A stretch of 64,000 nt of DNA from Candidatus Saccharimonadota bacterium (GCA_017510445.1 JAFWNF010000003.1:62001-126000), one strand, 5' to 3'. Positions 42,547 through 50,790 are shown, numbered from the stretch's first letter. Numbers and translations are program-made. The notes: generated by a model not told the origin, from the sequence alone.

Positions 42547-44069
42547 AAAAAGAGTTAAAAATCAGTGCGATTATAGGTTATTTTAATATCGCAGCTAACA
42601 CTCTTGTCTCACTACTATTTATCCCATTCATGCTCAAAACAATGGGCCAATCTGAATACGGACTCTATTCGTTAGTTGCAAGCATAATTGCCTATTTATC
42701 AGTTCTTGATATGGGCTTTGGCAACGCAATGATCAGATTTGTCGCCAGATCTAAGGCGAAGAAAGACGACAGGGAGCCAAAAATTAATGGACTATTTCTT
42801 TTCCTTTATTCTATAATTGGCGCGCTAACAGTGGTCGTCGGCATCATCCTCGTCAACAACACAAATACAATCTTCGGCAATTCTTTGACTGTTGATGAGA
42901 TTGAAAAAGCTAAAATTCTTATCATCATTCTAACCGCAAGCGTAGCAGCATCTTTTCCGCTCAGTATTTTCGATTCATACATTATTTCCAATGAAAAATT
43001 TATCTTTAGCAAAACCTTAGCTATCATCAAAACAATCGCCAAACCGCTTTTTATGATCCCACTTCTTCTCATTGGCTATAAATCAATTGCTATGACGACA
43101 GTTGTGGCAAGTGTAAATATTCTATTACATATTGTTTCTCTAGTTTATTGCTTCAAAAAACTAAAAATGAAGATTGCTTTTTCTATTAAAAATATAGATA
43201 AAACACTCTTAAAAGAAATTGGAGGTTATTCATTCTTCGTATTCCTAAGTCTTATTGTCGACAATGTCTTCAATAATACCGACCAGGTAATTCTAGGAAT
43301 TGTCTCAGGCACCATAGCCGTTTCTGTCTACGCCGTAGCACACCAAGTTAATCAAATGAACGTCCAATGCTCAACGGCAATCAGCAGTTTATTCTTACCA
43401 AAAATTACCAAAACGCTCGAAGAAAAAAATGCCGATAAAAAAATCTCCGATATTTTCATTAAAGTTTCAAGAATCCAAATCTATATCATGTCGCTTTTAT
43501 TATTTGGATTTATAGTTTTTGGAAAATACTTTGTTTCAATTTGGGCTGGTCCAGAATATGAAATGTCTTACTACATTATTCTAATTCTCATTGTCCCGTC
43601 AATTATACCTTTAACACAAAACATAGGTATTTCGGTTATCCAGGCAAAAAATCAACACCAGTTTAGATCTATAGTCTATATCATCATTGCAGTGTTTAAT
43701 ATCGCCATTACAATCCCACTCGCAAAAATGTATCAAGGAATTGGTGCCGCTATCGGCACGGCCCTAGCTAATCTTTGTGGACAGATTATTGCAATGAATA
43801 TTTTCTATTACAAAAAAGCTAAGCTTGATATCCCAAAATACTGGAAATTTTTGCTAAGAATGCTTTTTCAATATTCTCTTCTTTCGGCGCTAACAATAGT
43901 AGCCATGCACTACATTGGATTTTCAATCGCTACATTCATCATTGGCATAATAATTTTCTTTATTCTTTTTGCTGTGATAAACTATATAAACATGAACCAA
44001 GACGAAAAAGCAGATTTGTCATATAGTTTAAATAAAATAATTCCAAAGAAATTAAGGAGAACAAAATAA
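42543..44069 (+). CDS. Wzx-type polysaccharide flippase
   Basis: A 508-residue MOP-superfamily transporter with about 14 hydrophobic helices. N-terminus FNIAANTLVSLLFIPFMLKT and MGQSEYGLYSLVASI are typical of Wzx/RfbX. It would flip the lipid-linked repeat to the outside for the Wzy-like protein. It overlaps TagB/F by four bases and the next gene by one. Confidence 0.88.
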   Translation: MKKELKISAIIGYFNIAANTLVSLLFIPFMLKTMGQSEYGLYSLVASIIAYLSVLDMGFGNAMIRFVARSKAKKDDREPKINGLFLFLYSIIGALTVVVGIILVNNTNTIFGNSLTVDEIEKAKILIIILTASVAASFPLSIFDSYIISNEKFIFSKTLAIIKTIAKPLFMIPLLLIGYKSIAMTTVVASVNILLHIVSLVYCFKKLKMKIAFSIKNIDKTLLKEIGGYSFFVFLSLIVDNVFNNTDQVILGIVSGTIAVSVYAVAHQVNQMNVQCSTAISSLFLPKITKTLEEKNADKKISDIFIKVSRIQIYIMSLLLFGFIVFGKYFVSIWAGPEYEMSYYIILILIVPSIIPLTQNIGISVIQAKNQHQFRSIVYIIIAVFNIAITIPLAKMYQGIGAAIGTALANLCGQIIAMNIFYYKKAKLDIPKYWKFLLRMLFQYSLLSALTIVAMHYIGFSIATFIIGIIIFFILFAVINYINMNQDEKADLSYSLNKIIPKKLRRTK

Positions 44070-44743
44070 TGAACATAGCAATTATATTATCAGGAGGAGT
44101 AGGGAATAGATTTGGATCAAAAATTCCAAAGCAATATCTAGATTTGTGCGGAAAACCAGTAATAAACTACGTCTTAGATGTAGCATACAATTCACAACTA
44201 ATTGATGAAATTGTACTAGTAATGGACAAACAGTATCTACCAATTACTGATATTTCCGGAAAAAAGAAAACCCATATTGTGGAAAACGGAAAAGAGAGAA
44301 TAAATTCAGTTAGAAACGCCCTAGATTATATAAAAGAAAACATCCCGAGATGTAAAAATGTCATAATACTACAAGCCGTTTCTCCATTTGTGAGCGTCTA
44401 CTTAGTCGATAAGTATTTAAACCTACTGGATGACTATGACGTAGTTACAACAGCAGAAAAAATTGTTGGTGAATTATTCAACAAAAATAGATTTAAAAAG
44501 ATTAAAAGAGACGACTATTATTTTTGCCAATCACCAGAAGCGTTTAAATTTAACGATTTGTATAGATGTGCAAACGTTAACAGTGAATACACTGAATTAA
44601 TCTACCATTATGACTTTGAACCTAAAATATATTACAATCTAGACTTCGATAAAAACATCAAGCTGACATATAGACAAGATCTAGAATATGCGAAGTTCTT
44701 AATGAAAGAAAAAATACAAACCAAGCAACAAAAAAAGGCATAA
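44069..44743 (+). CDS. IspD/TarI-type cytidylyltransferase
   Basis: A 224-residue CTP transferase: IILSGGVGNRFGSKIPKQYL at the N-terminus and ENGKERINSVRNAL later, both of the IspD/TarI family. IspD works on methylerythritol phosphate; TarI makes CDP-ribitol from ribitol-5-phosphate. The neighbours (TagB/F-type transferase, flippase, kinase) favour a TarI-like role. No TarJ dehydrogenase follows; instead an APH-type kinase does. The start ATG overlaps the flippase stop. Confidence 0.8.
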   Translation: MNIAIILSGGVGNRFGSKIPKQYLDLCGKPVINYVLDVAYNSQLIDEIVLVMDKQYLPITDISGKKKTHIVENGKERINSVRNALDYIKENIPRCKNVIILQAVSPFVSVYLVDKYLNLLDDYDVVTTAEKIVGELFNKNRFKKIKRDDYYFCQSPEAFKFNDLYRCANVNSEYTELIYHYDFEPKIYYNLDFDKNIKLTYRQDLEYAKFLMKEKIQTKQQKKA

Positions 44744-44744
44744 T

Positions 44745-45695
44745 ATGGAACTTGCCAATTTTGATATTGAAAAAACAAGATTTATTTTCGATAAATTAGA
44801 AACGTTTTGCGACTCTAGCGAAGTCAAAAAATGGGAAAATAGCGTTAAAGAAACTATAGATTTTTTCTTTAAAAAATATCGAATCTGTAGCTATAATTTA
44901 AATAAGAGAAGCTATATGGGCATCGTCATAGACTGCACATCAAAATCCGGCAAGCATTTTTTCCTCAAAATGGTTCCTCCGATGATTAATAGATTTTCAA
45001 ACGAAATAGAAACCCTTAAAAGACTCCCTAAAAAACTAACTTGCAAAATCTACGAAATTGACTACGAGAAGAATACCTTCATCATGGAGAAGATAATCCC
45101 AGGAAAAAGAGCACATTTTGACAACAATAAAAATGCCTATTCAGACCTTTTTAAAGTTCTCAACGAAAACAAAATTAAAATTGATAAATTTATAGAAAAA
45201 AAATTTAAAAGTTTTGATGAAGTAGTTACTCGAGACTACAAAATCTTACTCTCCATAAATCAAGATCATCATAATGCAAAAATTCTATACAGCTACTTCA
45301 TCAAAAAATATTCAAAACTGACTAAAAACGAAGAATGCTTCTTGCTTCATGGGGACGTATACAAAAACAATGTTCTCACATCGAACAAAGGACTAAAGAT
45401 TATAGATCCTCTTGGTTTTAAAGCACCGTTCGTAATGGAACTAGTTTCAATTTGCGCCTATGCATTATATGAAAACCAAGAACAAAACGAAAATAAAAAA
45501 ATACTAAATGAATTTATAGAATTTTTCTCGCCATTCGTTGATCCCAACACATATTCCGACGCACTGTTTTGCCAACTAATAAAAGTATTTATTCCATCAC
45601 TGTTTGAAGCGAATGATGGCGGAATACGAGCCAACAAATGGCTGACAATAATAAAAGATTTATATCCAGAAATTAAGCCAAAATTAAATACCTAA
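44745..45695 (+). CDS. APH/choline-kinase-like phosphotransferase
   Basis: A 316-residue kinase-fold protein. The catalytic loop is LLHGDVYKNNVLT (near 205) followed by KIIDPLGFKAP (metal-binding Asp), the pattern of aminoglycoside, choline and related small-molecule kinases. It starts two bases after the cytidylyltransferase stop. In this position a kinase for a polyol or amino alcohol that feeds CDP activation is more likely than antibiotic resistance; this is inference from order. Confidence 0.75.
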   Translation: MELANFDIEKTRFIFDKLETFCDSSEVKKWENSVKETIDFFFKKYRICSYNLNKRSYMGIVIDCTSKSGKHFFLKMVPPMINRFSNEIETLKRLPKKLTCKIYEIDYEKNTFIMEKIIPGKRAHFDNNKNAYSDLFKVLNENKIKIDKFIEKKFKSFDEVVTRDYKILLSINQDHHNAKILYSYFIKKYSKLTKNEECFLLHGDVYKNNVLTSNKGLKIIDPLGFKAPFVMELVSICAYALYENQEQNENKKILNEFIEFFSPFVDPNTYSDALFCQLIKVFIPSLFEANDGGIRANKWLTIIKDLYPEIKPKLNT

Positions 45696-45707
45696 AACAA
45701 TTCGTGT

Positions 45708-45713
45708 TATAAT
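45708..45713 (+). promoter_or_regulatory. Extended -10 of the LCP gene
   Basis: TG-T-TATAAT at 45708-45713, 32 bp before ATG 45746, so this gene can be read separately from the polymer cluster. Confidence 0.55.
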
Positions 45714-45745
45714 ATCCTTAAGCATTAATTTTTAGTGGAGTGAAA

Positions 45746-47674
45746 ATGCCAAAAGTCGATATCGTATCACCAAAAGAAAGTTCTGGTATGCCAGAATTCA
45801 AAAAACCCTCGCCGAAAGGGAAGCCAAAATCGAAAATGCCAAACCTAAACGCCTCGTCAGTTCATCATAGCGGGGATGTAAAAGTTACCGAAATCGTTTC
45901 GTCAGAAACAATCGAAACTGAAAACGGAGCAGAAACTAGAACCGAATCGTTAATCATAGAAGAACCAGTTAACCAGCCTGAAGAGTCAGAAAAGAAGGAA
46001 CTCGAACTCGAGGAGAAAAAAGACGAACCAGAGCTTGTCGAAAACCTTGATAATTTCGAAGAAGAAAAAGACGATTTCGACATGGAGATTAAGGAGGAAA
46101 AAATGCCAAAAAAGTCAAAGAAGAATAAAAAAGAACTCGGCAAAGGCCTAAGTATTTTTAGTAAAGCAATCTTCTTTATTTATCTTGTCGCCGGAATACT
46201 TTTCTTTATTAACGTCCTGAAGTATCTACCAGAATCGCTTACCCTAGTTTTTGTAATATCCTTTGCGCTTTTATCTATACTTTTCGCAGTTTTCACTTTC
46301 TTAAAGAAATTTAAAAAAGTCGCAAAAATTCTCTCGATCTTTTTCGAGATACTTCTCACGACTATTTTTATTTTTGCGACCATCAATATCGACAAATTCA
46401 CTGATTTTATCTTGGCAATCTCCGCTAAAGATTATCAAATTGAAGAATATTATGTCGTCGTTAAAAAAGACTCAGAATTCGAAAAGTCCGAAGACTTAAA
46501 CGACCATTCCATCGCAACATATACCGATAATATTTCAGAAAACTATAAAAAAGCTCTGGAAGAATTCGCCAAAAAATCTTCAGCCGAACAAAAAAACCAC
46601 ACCGATTTCTCTGATGCTAGCTTCGCATTCTTAAATGACGAAACCGATGCTCTTTTCCTTAAAGGCTCTCTGAAAGGCACTGTGGAAGAAATAGTCAACG
46701 ATTTCAATAAAAACAACCCGAACGATAAAGTCCCCGCTTTTAATGAAAACAATATCAAAATCATCGACACCATTGAAATCAGAATCGAAGTCAAACAAAA
46801 CGACAACGAAAATATCGATCTCACGACTGAGCCGTTCAATATCTTTATTAGTGGCATCGATACCTACGGCGACATCTCTCTCGTCTCTCGTAGTGATGTT
46901 AATATGATTGCGACCGTCAATCCAAAAGAACACAAGATTCTCTTAACCTCCATCCCTCGCGATTATTACGTCCAACTCCACGGCACTACTGGCCTAAAAG
47001 ACAAGCTCACCCACGCTGGTATCTATGGCGTCGATATGTCTCGTCAAACTCTCGAAGACCTTTTTGAAACCGACATCAAATTCTTCGCCCGAGTCAACTT
47101 TAGCTCTGTCATAAAAATTGTCGATGCAATTGGCGGCATCACAATCAATTCGGACCTCGCTCTAAATCTTGCCCCAGCTGGCGGACCTGGCAAATATTGT
47201 ACATACATCCAAGGCGACAACAACGTCGACGGTGAATGCGCCCTTCGTTTTGCTCGCGAACGTCATTCTTATGCCGAAGGCGACAATCATCGTATAAAGA
47301 ACCAGCAAGAAGTTCTCGACGCCATCATCAAAAAAGTTTCCTCTTCAAAAACTCTAATTTCTAGCTATTCCGAACTCCTCTCCGCGCTCAGTGGCAATCT
47401 CGAAACCAACATCCCGACCAACCAAATCTACAAACTCGTCCAAAATCAACTTAAAGACATGCCTTCATGGAACGTCGAACGCATCACGGTCGCTGGCACC
47501 GGAGCCCACGATCTTACCTATTCAATCCCGTCTCAGTCCCTCTATGTCATGATCCCAGACGAAGGAACCGTTAACACCGCTAAAAAGAAAATCAACGAAA
47601 CTCTCGGTCTTATCGAACCGGAACCAGAAACCACAGAAGAACCAACAGAAGAAACGGAAGAAGTTACGGAATAA
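45746..47674 (+). CDS. LytR-CpsA-Psr (LCP) family ligase
   Basis: A 642-residue protein. Residues ~1-130 are a charged, Glu/Lys-rich cytoplasmic tail, followed by three hydrophobic segments (about 140-230). An extracytoplasmic part has a YVVVKKDSEF region and then the LCP domain (about 375-600): ISGIDTYGDISLVSRSDV, LTSIPRDYYV, VNFSSVIKIVDAIGGI and LRFARERHSYAEGDNHR with the conserved Arg. LCP enzymes attach teichoic acid or capsule to peptidoglycan, which completes the neighbouring polymer pathway. The start is ATG 45746 behind TGGAG. The tail ends in Glu/Thr repeats. Confidence 0.9.
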   Translation: MPKVDIVSPKESSGMPEFKKPSPKGKPKSKMPNLNASSVHHSGDVKVTEIVSSETIETENGAETRTESLIIEEPVNQPEESEKKELELEEKKDEPELVENLDNFEEEKDDFDMEIKEEKMPKKSKKNKKELGKGLSIFSKAIFFIYLVAGILFFINVLKYLPESLTLVFVISFALLSILFAVFTFLKKFKKVAKILSIFFEILLTTIFIFATINIDKFTDFILAISAKDYQIEEYYVVVKKDSEFEKSEDLNDHSIATYTDNISENYKKALEEFAKKSSAEQKNHTDFSDASFAFLNDETDALFLKGSLKGTVEEIVNDFNKNNPNDKVPAFNENNIKIIDTIEIRIEVKQNDNENIDLTTEPFNIFISGIDTYGDISLVSRSDVNMIATVNPKEHKILLTSIPRDYYVQLHGTTGLKDKLTHAGIYGVDMSRQTLEDLFETDIKFFARVNFSSVIKIVDAIGGITINSDLALNLAPAGGPGKYCTYIQGDNNVDGECALRFARERHSYAEGDNHRIKNQQEVLDAIIKKVSSSKTLISSYSELLSALSGNLETNIPTNQIYKLVQNQLKDMPSWNVERITVAGTGAHDLTYSIPSQSLYVMIPDEGTVNTAKKKINETLGLIEPEPETTEEPTEETEEVTE

Positions 47675-47707
47675 TCATAACCTTTTTCACAAAATCGCAC
47701 TTTGTGC

Positions 47708-47713
47708 TATAAT
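47708..47713 (+). promoter_or_regulatory. Extended -10 of khpA
   Basis: TGC-TATAAT at 47708-47713, about 35 bp before ATG; the -35 is poor (TTTCAC at 47685-47690). Confidence 0.55.
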
Positions 47714-47747
47714 AAACCTATTAACTTTAACTTGGAGAAAACCAGAA

Positions 47748-48131
47748 ATGGCAACAATCGACCAACAATTCGTAGAATACATCGTAAAAACCTTAGTCAA
47801 CAACCCTGACAAAGTTGAAGTCGAAAGAAAAATTGACGAAAAAGGCGTCCTTCTCAGCCTCACCGTTGACCCAGAAGACGTCGGCCGTGTCATCGGTCGC
47901 CGTGGCGCCACCGCCCAATCAATCCGCACTCTTCTTCGCGCCCTCGGCACAAAAAATGATGCCCGCTACAACCTCAAAATCGTTAACGACGAAGAGCCAG
48001 CTTCAAGCGAAAAGGCCCCAGAGGAAAAAGCAGAAGACGTCGAAGAGCCTACTGAAGAAGCTGAAGAGTCCAGCGAGCTTGCTGAAAAAACTCGCGCCGA
48101 ACTCGCCGATCTCGACGATCTCGACATCTAA
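47748..48131 (+). CDS. khpA: KH-domain RNA-binding protein (KhpA-like)
   Basis: A 127-residue protein. Residues 1-80 are a single KH domain with the GxxG loop in DVGRVIGRRGATAQSIRTLL, the KhpA/YlqC type, usually ~76 residues. The remaining ~45 residues are a very acidic tail (EEKAEDVEEPTEEAEESSE). KhpA with KhpB binds many RNAs in Gram-positives. TTGGAG lies upstream of ATG. Confidence 0.87.
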   Translation: MATIDQQFVEYIVKTLVNNPDKVEVERKIDEKGVLLSLTVDPEDVGRVIGRRGATAQSIRTLLRALGTKNDARYNLKIVNDEEPASSEKAPEEKAEDVEEPTEEAEESSELAEKTRAELADLDDLDI

Positions 48132-48154
48132 ACACATCTCAACCTCACACACAC

Positions 48155-48187
48155 GAAAAACCTCCCCCGCTTTGGGGGAGATTTTTT
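48155..48187. terminator. Bidirectional terminator
   Basis: ACCTCCCCC/GGGGGAGAT hairpin with flanking A and T runs between khpA and the converging kinase gene. Confidence 0.88.
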
Positions 48188-49277
48188 ATTGGAGTTCTTT
48201 AATTAATTTACTTATCATCCATTCCATATCAGAAAAATGTTCTTCCATGCTTTCGAGCAGTCTCAACTGATTAACTGCACGAATGAGATTATGATCATCA
48301 AATTCACAACGAAAATAAGTATCGCCATTGATGTAATCATCAAGAAATCTCATCGCAAGTTCCAAAGTAATTGTTCGACAGGAAAAGGCAAGATTTTGAA
48401 TTTCCATCGGCTTTAAAATCCCATATGTCTCCTTCAGATAATTTTCGGCAAAAGCCCAATAATAATCCAAATTAATTTCAGGATTCGAACCGTCTTCCGG
48501 CTCAGTTGAAGCACCCGAGCGGATGGCATCACCAAAATCAAACAAGATTGACCCGGGCATCACCGTATCGAGATCAATGACACAAAGCGCATCCTTCGTA
48601 TCCTTATCGAATAACACATTAGAAATTTTCGTGTCATTATGTGTCACCCTGACCGGAATTTCGCCGACTTCCATATAATCAACAATCCGTGTTAAATCGA
48701 AAAATCTCGACTTTATTTTCTCAATCTGTTCTTGACATTCAGCTACTCTTCCGCAAGGATCCCGACGAATATCTTTGAGAAAATCACGATAGCGAACCTT
48801 CGAGTTATGGAAATTCGGAATCGTTTCGTCTAATTCCTCAATCGGATACCCATCAAGCAACTTAGCAAACCGACCAAAAGCCGTTCCGGCCGACGCAAAC
48901 ATCCCAACATTATCAAGTTGATCAAACACAACACAATCAGTGACGAATTTATACACACGATAGTATTCGCCCCGAATTCTAAACAAGTTTTTGCCATCTT
49001 TCGTTTTAACAATAGTCAAAGTCTCGCGTTCAGGATCGCCTCCACTTTTTACAATTGATTCTCGGCAATAATTCGTTACGCTCTCAATATTCCGCATCAG
49101 AACAAAAGGTTTCGAAAAAACATTTGTATTTATCCTTTGTAGGATATATTTTTTTCCTTCGTCGGTAGAAAACGTAAAAGTCGAATTGATATTCCCAGAA
49201 CCATACTTTCTAAAAGTAGTGAGTTCACCATCAATCGCAAACTGGCCAGCTACAGCCCTTATGATCATTTCGTCCAT
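48186..49277 (-). CDS. N-acetylhexosamine 1-kinase-like (NahK family)
   Basis: A 363-residue APH-fold kinase. VTHNDTKISNVLFD (catalytic loop) and CVIDLDTVMPGSILFDFGDAIR (metal-binding) closely match NahK-type enzymes, which phosphorylate GlcNAc or GalNAc at C1. FRKYGSGNINSTF is the N-terminal nucleotide loop. The start is ATG 49277 behind AAGGAG. A TGG-TATAAT box (49325-49330) and a small GGGATAATTCCC hairpin lie upstream. A lone cassette; with a 1-phosphate nucleotidyltransferase it could salvage host amino sugars, but that is inference. Confidence 0.75.
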   Translation of the reverse strand: MDEMIIRAVAGQFAIDGELTTFRKYGSGNINSTFTFSTDEGKKYILQRINTNVFSKPFVLMRNIESVTNYCRESIVKSGGDPERETLTIVKTKDGKNLFRIRGEYYRVYKFVTDCVVFDQLDNVGMFASAGTAFGRFAKLLDGYPIEELDETIPNFHNSKVRYRDFLKDIRRDPCGRVAECQEQIEKIKSRFFDLTRIVDYMEVGEIPVRVTHNDTKISNVLFDKDTKDALCVIDLDTVMPGSILFDFGDAIRSGASTEPEDGSNPEINLDYYWAFAENYLKETYGILKPMEIQNLAFSCRTITLELAMRFLDDYINGDTYFRCEFDDHNLIRAVNQLRLLESMEEHFSDMEWMISKLIKELQ

Positions 49278-49324
49278 TTTAAAACTCCTTATCAAAGTAC
49301 TAGGGAATTATCCCCGTGCGCATC

Positions 49325-49330
49325 ATTATA
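49325..49330 (-). promoter_or_regulatory. -10 box of the NahK-like gene
   Basis: Minus strand TGG-TATAAT; the -35 (TTTTGT, 49348-49353) is weak. Confidence 0.55.
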
Positions 49331-49357
49331 CCATTTTTTAAAAGCCAACAAAAACTC

Positions 49358-49386
49358 TTGACAATCCTATTCCGCTCATGTAAAAT
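49358..49386 (+). promoter_or_regulatory. Promoter of ncRNA candidate
   Basis: TTGACA (49358-49363), 17-bp spacer, TAAAAT (49381-49386): near consensus with no gene behind it. Confidence 0.75.
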
Positions 49387-49391
49387 AGAGA

Positions 49392-49482
49392 AAGCTAACA
49401 CTGCGAGATTAGCTTATAGAGTTTTAAATTTTTCGTTGAGAGTTTATTGTGTCTAAAAAACGCCCTTTGGGTGTTTTTTGGT
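49392..49482 (+). ncRNA. Candidate ~90-nt small RNA
   Basis: Transcript expected from the promoter just upstream. It opens with AAGCTAA/TTAGCTT, a 7-bp hairpin (about 49392-49415), has an A/U-rich middle without ATG, and ends in a strong terminator (AAAAACGCCC-TTTG-GGGTGTTTTT, 49457-49482). No ORF and no known RNA family recognised. Confidence 0.55.
49457..49482 (+). terminator. Terminator of the 49392 RNA
   Basis: AAAACGCCC/GGGTGTTTT stem with T run. Confidence 0.88.
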
Positions 49483-49486
49483 ATGA

Positions 49487-49515
49487 AAAAAAACGGAGAA
49501 TTACTTCTCCGTTGA
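49487..49515 (-). terminator. Terminator of the 49523 gene
   Basis: AACGGAGAA-TTAC-TTCTCCGTT; T run on the minus strand. Confidence 0.88.
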
Positions 49516-49522
49516 AAAAAGG

Positions 49523-49966
49523 TTAGAATGGATATTTTCGAGAGCTTTCTGCCTTAGAAAAGAAATATCTTCTTTTCAGGTCTTCAATCTCTTCAATTTG
49601 CCACTTTTCATCGCCAGAATCAGACGTCATCCTCAGAAGGTCTTTCCCATATTTCCAGTGCGAAATAACAACCCCGCGAATAAACATTGCCTCAGTTATG
49701 TGTGGGCGATAGCGGCAAATCTTTTTCGCTCTGTCGTACGCGAAATGCGGGTCGAGAACACCTCGATTCATCTGCTCCTGCATGATTTTTATCCAATTTT
49801 CGGCAAAAATCAAACGATCCTTCAAAAAATGTTTCTGCCTCGATTCGGCTTTATAGCGCTCAAACGATTCGCTCCATTCATTACCATCGAATAAAATCCT
49901 TTCGGATTTTATCAGTTTTTTCAAGGTACGTGTGCTTGGCGTGGCAGTTGGTAATCTATCTGCCAT
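49523..49966 (-). CDS. Small orphan protein, unknown
   Basis: A 147-residue basic, helical protein, not recognised. It is rich in Arg, Lys, Trp and aromatic residues (FERYKAESRQKHFLKDRLIF) and has no signal or membrane segment. The start is ATG 49966 behind AAAGGGGGTG; the codon 9 residues upstream lies before the Shine-Dalgarno. Its promoter is at 50003-50031 and its terminator at 49487-49515, so it is another single-gene cassette. Confidence 0.55.
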   Translation of the reverse strand: MADRLPTATPSTRTLKKLIKSERILFDGNEWSESFERYKAESRQKHFLKDRLIFAENWIKIMQEQMNRGVLDPHFAYDRAKKICRYRPHITEAMFIRGVVISHWKYGKDLLRMTSDSGDEKWQIEEIEDLKRRYFFSKAESSRKYPF

Positions 49967-50002
49967 CTTTACACCCCCTTTCAAAATTAGCACATTACCA
50001 TT

Positions 50003-50031
50003 TTTATAACACTAGAGAAATAAAAAGTCAA
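50003..50031 (-). promoter_or_regulatory. Promoter of the 49523 gene
   Basis: Minus strand TTGACT (50026-50031), 17-bp spacer, TATAAA (50003-50008). Confidence 0.75.
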
Positions 50032-50078
50032 GGAGAAACTTTTTTTTCGCCTCTGTTATATCCCTGTTATTTTCCTCT

Positions 50079-50107
50079 TGACATTTTAAACCGCTTGTGC
50101 TATAATG
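50079..50107 (+). promoter_or_regulatory. Consensus promoter without gene
   Basis: TTGACA (50079-50084), 17-bp spacer, TGC-TATAAT (50102-50107). It points into the terminator at 50140-50178 only 30 bp further on. Confidence 0.75.
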
Positions 50108-50112
50108 GGATA

Positions 50113-50178
50113 TAATAAGGGAATTTTATATCAATAAAAGAAAAATCCCCAGAGGCAGACCTCTGGGGGATTTTTTTA
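50113..50178 (+). ncRNA. Candidate ~65-nt transcript
   Basis: The transcript from the 50079 promoter would be about 65 nt and consist mainly of an AAGGGAA stretch and the terminator hairpin. It has no ORF. Either a small RNA or the remains of a gene cassette. Confidence 0.35.
50140..50178. terminator. Bidirectional terminator
   Basis: AAAAATCCCCAGAGG/CCTCTGGGGGATTTTT, a 14-15-bp stem. It ends the MTAN-like gene on the minus strand. Confidence 0.92.
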
Positions 50179-50661
50179 TCCTGATTTTTTCGGCTCACGC
50201 CCGAGAAACTCGTCAAAATCATGTAGATTTAAATTATCACTGACGATTCTCCAGCAGGATAAATTCGGGAAAAATGGCGTCAAAAAGCCAAGTTCCATGT
50301 CAAAAATTGACGGTTCAATTACCTTTGTCTCGACGACAAAATCTGAGCTAGAATAACAGGGAACACCGAGTTCTGGAACGCCTTTTAGGTCTGGCTTCTT
50401 TAAAACCGCAGGCGCATCTTCATAACTTGCATTTAGCTGATGAAGATAGCTTTTTGTCACATAAACCTCGGTTCCGACTGGCAGATAATTACTTCCCGCA
50501 AATCCAAACAGCATCACCTGTGAATCCGGAGAAATACCCATTTCTGTTACGGCTCTTAAGGCATTCCTTGGTCCAACCCCCAACCAGATTATGTCGTGAG
50601 AAAAACCGAACCTATCTTTCGCGATAGTATATTCGGCTGGCATTGGTGCCAAAATGACCAT
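50176..50661 (-). CDS. Nucleoside phosphorylase/MTAN-like protein, short
   Basis: A 161-residue protein resembling the purine nucleoside phosphorylase superfamily. VMLFGFAGSNYLPVGTEVYV matches the central G-x-A-G-x-L region, FDMELGFLTPFF the D-M-E substrate loop and RIVSDNLN the catalytic Asp region. MTA/SAH nucleosidases are ~230 residues, so the domain is reduced, lacking most of the first third. It may be a remote or non-catalytic homolog. ATG 50661 has GGGGGTG upstream; the promoter (TTGACT near 50727 on the minus strand) has a poor -10. Confidence 0.55.
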   Translation of the reverse strand: MVILAPMPAEYTIAKDRFGFSHDIIWLGVGPRNALRAVTEMGISPDSQVMLFGFAGSNYLPVGTEVYVTKSYLHQLNASYEDAPAVLKKPDLKGVPELGVPCYSSSDFVVETKVIEPSIFDMELGFLTPFFPNLSCWRIVSDNLNLHDFDEFLGREPKKSG

Positions 50662-50756
50662 TAAAGTTCACCCCCTATTTTTAGATTCGAACAAACGTTC
50701 TTCTTTAGCCTATCATCTCTGTTAAAAAAGTCAAGAAATTTTCTCTGTTTTTTCTC

Positions 50757-50784
50757 TTGCATTTTTTAAAACTTTCTGTAAAAT
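50757..50784 (+). promoter_or_regulatory. rpoB promoter
   Basis: TTGCAT (50757-50762), 16-bp spacer, TAAAAT (50779-50784). Confidence 0.7.
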
Positions 50785-50790
50785 AGAACT

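Noticed and set aside
44745-45695. Aminoglycoside resistance gene
   Set aside because: The catalytic loop fits the broad APH family only; its place two bases after a cytidylyltransferase in a polymer operon argues for a biosynthetic kinase.
45865-46143. Serine/phenylalanine-rich antisense frame opposite the LCP gene
   Set aside because: It arises from the Glu/Lys-rich sense repeats read in reverse; there are no expression signals.
48483-48494. GGTTCGAATCC on the minus strand, resembling a tRNA T-loop
   Set aside because: It lies inside the NahK-like coding region; no acceptor stem, anticodon arm or CCA surrounds it. No tRNA was found in the window.
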